Shown here: positions 60,123-64,000 of the stretch, piece by piece
Position numbering within the stretch: the stretch's first letter is position 1
How the letters are laid out: each line of letters starts with the position of its first letter
From: Serratia surfactantfaciens
GTDB taxonomy: Bacteria; Pseudomonadota; Gammaproteobacteria; Enterobacterales; Enterobacteriaceae
Length of the DNA: 64,000 bases
Reading direction: 5' to 3'
NCBI RefSeq assembly: GCF_001642805.2
Contig: NZ_CP016948.1
Coordinates: 992,001 to 1,056,000, forward strand
Program-made: the position numbers and the translations under genes
Notes under the pieces: model-generated
Told to the model about the DNA's origin: nothing
Database searches by the model: none
What the model saw: the letters and a program-made list of their open reading frames with translations, nothing else

Positions 60123-61232
60123 ATGGTCACCCAACGTAAAAAGTGGTTATCGGGTGTGGTTGCCGGCCTGCTGATGGCCGCGTCCGTCACGGCGTCAGCC
60201 GAAGAGAAAACGCTGCACGTGTATAACTGGTCCGACTATATCGCGCCGGATACCCTGGCCAAATTCCAAAAGGAAACCGGTATCAAGGTGGTGTACGACG
60301 TCTTTGACTCCAACGAAGTGTTGGAAGGCAAACTCATGGCGGGCAGCACCGGTTACGATTTGGTCGTCCCTTCATCCAACTTCCTCGAGCGTCAGTCGCA
60401 GGCCGGCATCTTCGAGCCGCTCGACAAGAGCAAGATCCCCAACTACAAAAATCTCGATCCCGAGATGCTGAAGCTGGTGGCGCATAACGACAAAGACAAC
60501 AAATACGGTATTCCGTACATGATGGTGACCACCGGCATCGGCTATAACGTCGATAAGGTGAAAGCGGCGCTGGGCAAAGACGCGCCGGTCAACAGTTGGG
60601 ATCTGATCTTCAAGCCGGAAAACCTCGAGAAGCTCAAGAGCTGCGGCGTTTCCTTCCTCGATGCGCCGAGCGAGGTCTACGCCACGGTGCTGCATTACCT
60701 GGGCAAGGATCCCAACAGCACCAACGCGGCGGACTACACCGGCGCGGCCAACGATCTGCTGCTGAAGCTGCGGCCTAACATTCGCTATTTCCACTCTTCG
60801 CAGTACATCAACGATCTGGCGAACGGCGACATCTGCGTGGCCATTGGCTGGTCCGGCGACGTGATGCAGGCGGCCAACCGTGCCAAAGAGGCGAAAAACG
60901 GCGTGAACGTCGCCTACGCAATCCCGAAAGAGGGCGCATTGACCTATTTTGACATGTTCGCCATGCCGGCGGACGCCAAGAATAAGGACGCCGCCTATCA
61001 GTTCCTGAACTTCCTGCTGAAGCCGGACGTGATGGCGGACATCAGCAACCATGTTTACTACGCCAACGCCGTGAAGGACGCGACGCCGCTGGTGAGCGCC
61101 GAAGTGCGCGATAACCCGAACGTCTATCCGCCGGCCGACATCCGCGCCAAGCTGTTCACGCTCAACGTGCAGTCGCCGAAGCTGGATCGTGTCATTACCC
61201 GCGCATGGACTAAAGTTAAAAGCGGGAAGTGA
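60123..61232 (+). CDS. potF: Putrescine-binding periplasmic protein
   Basis: Substrate-binding protein of the PotFGHI putrescine ABC importer, 369 residues. Signal peptide 1-26 (ASA); mature start EEKTLHVYNWSDYIAPDTLAKF has the ligand-binding Trp/Ser/Asp, with SCGVSFLDAPSEV and SQYINDLANGDICVAIGWSGD downstream. It matches E. coli PotF closely. GGAGG lies before the start. Two hairpins separate it from potG, which may keep PotF in excess over membrane components. Confidence 0.96.
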   Translation: MVTQRKKWLSGVVAGLLMAASVTASAEEKTLHVYNWSDYIAPDTLAKFQKETGIKVVYDVFDSNEVLEGKLMAGSTGYDLVVPSSNFLERQSQAGIFEPLDKSKIPNYKNLDPEMLKLVAHNDKDNKYGIPYMMVTTGIGYNVDKVKAALGKDAPVNSWDLIFKPENLEKLKSCGVSFLDAPSEVYATVLHYLGKDPNSTNAADYTGAANDLLLKLRPNIRYFHSSQYINDLANGDICVAIGWSGDVMQAANRAKEAKNGVNVAYAIPKEGALTYFDMFAMPADAKNKDAAYQFLNFLLKPDVMADISNHVYYANAVKDATPLVSAEVRDNPNVYPPADIRAKLFTLNVQSPKLDRVITRAWTKVKSGK

Positions 61233-61266
61233 TGATGGGGAATATCCCCTGAATATCGGTAAACCG

Positions 61267-61289
61267 GCAGGCGGGCACCCCCCGCCTGC
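61267..61289 (+). other. Hairpin 1 between potF and potG
   Basis: GCAGGCGGG-type arms (GGCAGGCGGG / CCCGCCTGC) with loop CACCC, 35 bases after the potF stop; a TTTT follows at 61297. Partial terminator or mRNA stabiliser. Confidence 0.55.
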
Positions 61290-61303
61290 ATCGCCGTTTT
61301 GGG

Positions 61304-61321
61304 CCACGGCGCGCGCCGTGG
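61304..61321 (+). other. Hairpin 2 between potF and potG (18-bp palindrome)
   Basis: Perfect palindrome CCACGGCGCGCGCCGTGG, 34 bases before the potG start. Confidence 0.5.
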
Positions 61322-61354
61322 TGTTGTAGCGCTTTACGCCGGAGAGCACCCCGA

Positions 61355-62488
61355 TTGAACGACGCCATTCCTCGTCCTCAAACCAAGTCGCAGAAGGTTT
61401 TCACCCCTCTGCTGGAAATTCGTAACCTCACCAAAACGTTCGACGGGCAGAACGCGGTCGAAGACGTCAGCCTCACCATCTATAAAGGCGAGATCTTTGC
61501 GTTGCTCGGCCCGTCCGGCTGCGGCAAGTCCACCTTGCTGCGCATGCTGGCCGGCTTTGAGCAGCCGTCGGAAGGGCAGATCGTGCTCGACGGGCAGGAC
61601 ATGTCGCATGTGCCGCCGTACCAGCGGCCGATCAACATGATGTTCCAATCCTATGCGCTGTTCCCGCACATGACGGTGGAGCAGAACATCGCCTTCGGCC
61701 TGAAGCAGGACAAAATGCCGCGGGCGGAGATCGCCGAGCGGGTGGCGGAAATGCTGGCGCTGGTGCACATGCAAGAGTTCGCCAAACGCAAGCCGCACCA
61801 GCTTTCCGGCGGCCAGCGGCAGCGGGTGGCGCTGGCGCGCAGCCTGGCCAAGCGGCCGAAGCTGCTGTTGCTGGATGAGCCGATGGGCGCATTGGACAAG
61901 AAGCTGCGCGATCGCATGCAGCTGGAAGTGACCGACATTCTGGAGCGTGTCGGCGTAACCTGCGTGATGGTAACCCACGATCAGGAGGAGGCGATGACCA
62001 TGGCGGGGCGCATCGCCATCATGAACCGCGGCAAGTTCGTGCAGATCGGTGAACCGGAAGAGATCTACGAGCATCCGAACAGCCGCTTCAGCGCCGAATT
62101 CATCGGCTCGGTCAACGTCTTCGACTGTGTGCTGCTGGAGCGCCACGACGACGCGCTGATCCTGCAAAGCCCCGGGTTGCGCCATGCGATCAAGGTCGAT
62201 CCGGACGCTTCGGTGGTGGACGGCGTGCCGATCCAGGTGGCGCTGCGGCCGGAAAAGATCCTGCTGTGCGAACAGGTGCCGGAAGACGGCTGCAACTTCG
62301 CGGTGGGGGAAGTGGCGCACATTTCTTACCTGGGCGATCTGTCCATCTACCACGTGAAATTGCACAGCGGCCAGATCATCAGCGCCCAGCTGCAAAACGG
62401 CCACCGTTTTCGCAAAGGGATGCCTACCTGGGGCGATGAAGTGCGTTTGTGTTGGGAAACCGACAGCTGCGTAGTGTTGACGGTGTAG
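61355..62488 (+). CDS. potG: Putrescine ABC transporter ATP-binding protein
   Basis: ATPase subunit of PotFGHI, 377 residues, with TTG start giving MNDAIPRPQTKSQKVF, the same N-terminus as E. coli PotG. Walker A is GPSGCGKST (residues about 51-59), signature LSGGQRQRVALARS, Walker B LLLLDEP, H-loop VTHDQEE, and a C-terminal OB-type regulatory domain (about 250-377). The start codon and hairpins upstream suggest low expression relative to potF. Confidence 0.95.
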   Translation: MNDAIPRPQTKSQKVFTPLLEIRNLTKTFDGQNAVEDVSLTIYKGEIFALLGPSGCGKSTLLRMLAGFEQPSEGQIVLDGQDMSHVPPYQRPINMMFQSYALFPHMTVEQNIAFGLKQDKMPRAEIAERVAEMLALVHMQEFAKRKPHQLSGGQRQRVALARSLAKRPKLLLLDEPMGALDKKLRDRMQLEVTDILERVGVTCVMVTHDQEEAMTMAGRIAIMNRGKFVQIGEPEEIYEHPNSRFSAEFIGSVNVFDCVLLERHDDALILQSPGLRHAIKVDPDASVVDGVPIQVALRPEKILLCEQVPEDGCNFAVGEVAHISYLGDLSIYHVKLHSGQIISAQLQNGHRFRKGMPTWGDEVRLCWETDSCVVLTV

Positions 62489-62512
62489 TGGAGCCGGTGA
62501 GGAGTAACCCGT

Positions 62513-63475
62513 ATGACCCTGCTTTCTGAACGCACGCCGGAACCGCCGGCCAAAACGCCCGGCGGCCTCAAGGCGCTGTTCCACCGCCTGCTGATGGCCC
62601 ACGGCCGCAAGCTGGTGATCGCACTGCCGTATTTATGGCTGACGCTGCTGTTTATGCTGCCGTTCCTGATCGTGTTCAAGATCAGCCTGGCGGATCTGGC
62701 GCTGGCGGTGCCGCCCTACACCGAGCTGCTGAGCTGGGCGGACGGCAAGTTGAACATCGCGCTTAACTTCGCCAACTACCTGCAGCTGACCGACGATCCG
62801 CTGTATATCGACGCCTACCTGCAGTCGCTGCGCGTGGCGGCGGTCTCGACGTTGTGCTGCCTGATCATCGGCTATCCGCTGGCCTGGGCGGTGGCCCACA
62901 GCAAGGCCTCGACCCGCAATATTCTGCTGCTGCTGGTGATCCTGCCTTCCTGGACCTCGTTCCTGATCCGCGTTTACGCCTGGATGGGCATTCTGAAAAA
63001 CAACGGCACGCTGAATAACTTCCTGATGTGGTTAGGGGTGATCGATCAGCCGCTGGTGATCCTGCACACCAATCTGGCGGTGTATATCGGCATTGTCTAT
63101 TCCTACCTGCCGTTTATGGTGTTGCCGATCTACACGGCGCTGATCCGGCTGGATTACTCGCTGGTGGAGGCATCGCTGGATTTGGGCGCCCGGCCGCTGA
63201 AAACCTTCTTCAGCGTGATCGTGCCGCTGACGCGCGGCGGCATCATCGCCGGTTCGATGCTGGTGTTCATTCCGGCGGTGGGCGAGTTCGTGATCCCGGA
63301 ACTGCTCGGCGGGCCAGACAGCATCATGATCGGCCGCGTGCTGTGGCAGGAGTTCTTCAATAACCGCGACTGGCCGGTGGCCTCGGCGGTCGCCACCGTC
63401 ATGCTGGTGCTGCTGATCGTGCCAATTTTGTGGTTCCACAAGCATCAGAACAAGGAAATGGGGGGGCAGGAATGA
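62513..63475 (+). CDS. potH: Putrescine ABC transporter permease PotH
   Basis: Inner-membrane permease of 320 residues with about six helices after a cytoplasmic N-terminus; the ABC-coupling EAA loop is EASLDLGARPLKTFFSVIVPL. Start ATG 62513 with GAGGAG upstream. It forms the channel with PotI, and its stop overlaps the potI start by ATGA. Confidence 0.95.
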   Translation: MTLLSERTPEPPAKTPGGLKALFHRLLMAHGRKLVIALPYLWLTLLFMLPFLIVFKISLADLALAVPPYTELLSWADGKLNIALNFANYLQLTDDPLYIDAYLQSLRVAAVSTLCCLIIGYPLAWAVAHSKASTRNILLLLVILPSWTSFLIRVYAWMGILKNNGTLNNFLMWLGVIDQPLVILHTNLAVYIGIVYSYLPFMVLPIYTALIRLDYSLVEASLDLGARPLKTFFSVIVPLTRGGIIAGSMLVFIPAVGEFVIPELLGGPDSIMIGRVLWQEFFNNRDWPVASAVATVMLVLLIVPILWFHKHQNKEMGGQE

Positions 63476-64000
63476 ACAACTTGCCGGTAGTGCGTTCACC
63501 GTGGCGCATCGCCATCCTGACGATCGGCTTTACCTTCCTGTATGCGCCGATGCTGATGTTGGTGATCTACTCTTTTAACAGCTCCAAGCTGGTGACGGTG
63601 TGGGCCGGCTGGTCCACGCGCTGGTATACCGAACTGTTCCACGATTCGGCGATGATTAGCGCGGTGGGGCTTAGCCTGACCATCGCCGCCGCTTCCGCTA
63701 CCGCTGCGGTGGTATTGGGCGCTATTGCCGCCGTGGTGATGGTGCGTTTCGGCCGCTTTCGCGGTTCAACCGGCTTCGCGTTTATGCTGACCGCGCCGCT
63801 GGTCATGCCGGACGTGATCACCGGCCTGTCGCTGCTGCTGCTGTTCGTGGCGATGGGGCACGCTTTCGGTTGGCCGTCGGAACGCGGCATGTTCACCATC
63901 TGGCTGGCGCATGTCACCTTCTGTACCGCTTACGTAGCGGTGGTCATCAGCTCGCGCCTGCGTGAGGTGGATCGCTCAATTGAAGAGGCGGCGATGGATC
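63472..64000 (+). CDS. potI: Putrescine ABC transporter permease PotI (3' end missing)
   Basis: First 176 codons of the second permease, cut by the window end. The sequence begins MNNLPVVRSPWRIAILTIGF and has several membrane helices; the last residues SSRLREVDRSIEEAAMD are the start of the EAA loop that contacts PotG. It overlaps potH by four bases. Confidence 0.93.
   Translation, partial: MNNLPVVRSPWRIAILTIGFTFLYAPMLMLVIYSFNSSKLVTVWAGWSTRWYTELFHDSAMISAVGLSLTIAAASATAAVVLGAIAAVVMVRFGRFRGSTGFAFMLTAPLVMPDVITGLSLLLLFVAMGHAFGWPSERGMFTIWLAHVTFCTAYVAVVISSRLREVDRSIEEAAMD

Noticed and set aside
61297-61303. TTTT after the first potF-potG hairpin as a full terminator
   Set aside because: Only four T, and potG with its own start follows in the same operon; partial termination at most.

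Overview
The window reads as the chromosome of an enterobacterium, most likely a Serratia of the marcescens group. This is inference from three things: high-GC codon use, proteins I recognise as close to E. coli (His enzymes, Gnd, DacC, YbjL, PotFGH), and an MR/P-like fimbrial operon. No rRNA, tRNA, CRISPR array, complete insertion sequence or phage gene was seen.

Layout. 1-7.9 kb: end of a surface-polysaccharide locus (cut GT4 glycosyltransferase, gnd, an acyltransferase and three GT2 glycosyltransferases, visibly AT-rich). 7.9-15.3 kb: the complete his operon on the minus strand with leader peptide and attenuator, then yeeZ. 16.3-20.8 kb: a LysR regulator divergent from a ureohydrolase / sodium symporter / nitrilase-family amidase operon, probably for guanidino compounds. 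20.8-24.9 kb: a CorA-like channel, GNAT acetyltransferase, PQQ-type sugar dehydrogenase, GST and HAD phosphatase. 25.1-28.8 kb: a 2-oxoglutarate oxygenase and a reverse-transsulfuration pair. 29.2-30.4 kb: dacC. 30.5-41.5 kb: a divergent chaperone-usher fimbrial locus. 41.5-44.3 kb: sdaCB. 45.3-47.9 kb: deoR, deoC and a sugar-epimerase-like gene. 48-50.9 kb: two PAP2 phosphatases, an exported nucleosidase and ecotin. 51.2-54.4 kb: a lipase effector candidate with two ankyrin lipoproteins. 54.9-64 kb: ybjL, ybjM, grxA, ybjC, rimK, ybjN and potFGHI (potI cut by the window end).

From yliI (22.4 kb) to potI the gene order follows the E. coli 19-minute region (yliI-gst-dacC-deoR-ybjG-ybjL-ybjM-grxA-ybjC-rimK-ybjN-potFGHI), with accessory modules inserted between conserved genes. 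The most interesting insertions are the fimbrial operon, which ends in a translationally coupled lipoprotein / FKBP-fold protein / cysteine-rich LuxR regulator module and has a PapI/FaeA-like gene facing the pilin across a GATC-containing region, and the lipase / tandem ankyrin-lipoprotein module, which looks like a toxin with duplicated immunity genes. Candidate operators (DeoR pair, PmrA-type box, LysR-type dyad), a long sdaC leader and repeated hairpins just after stop codons inside operons are reported separately.
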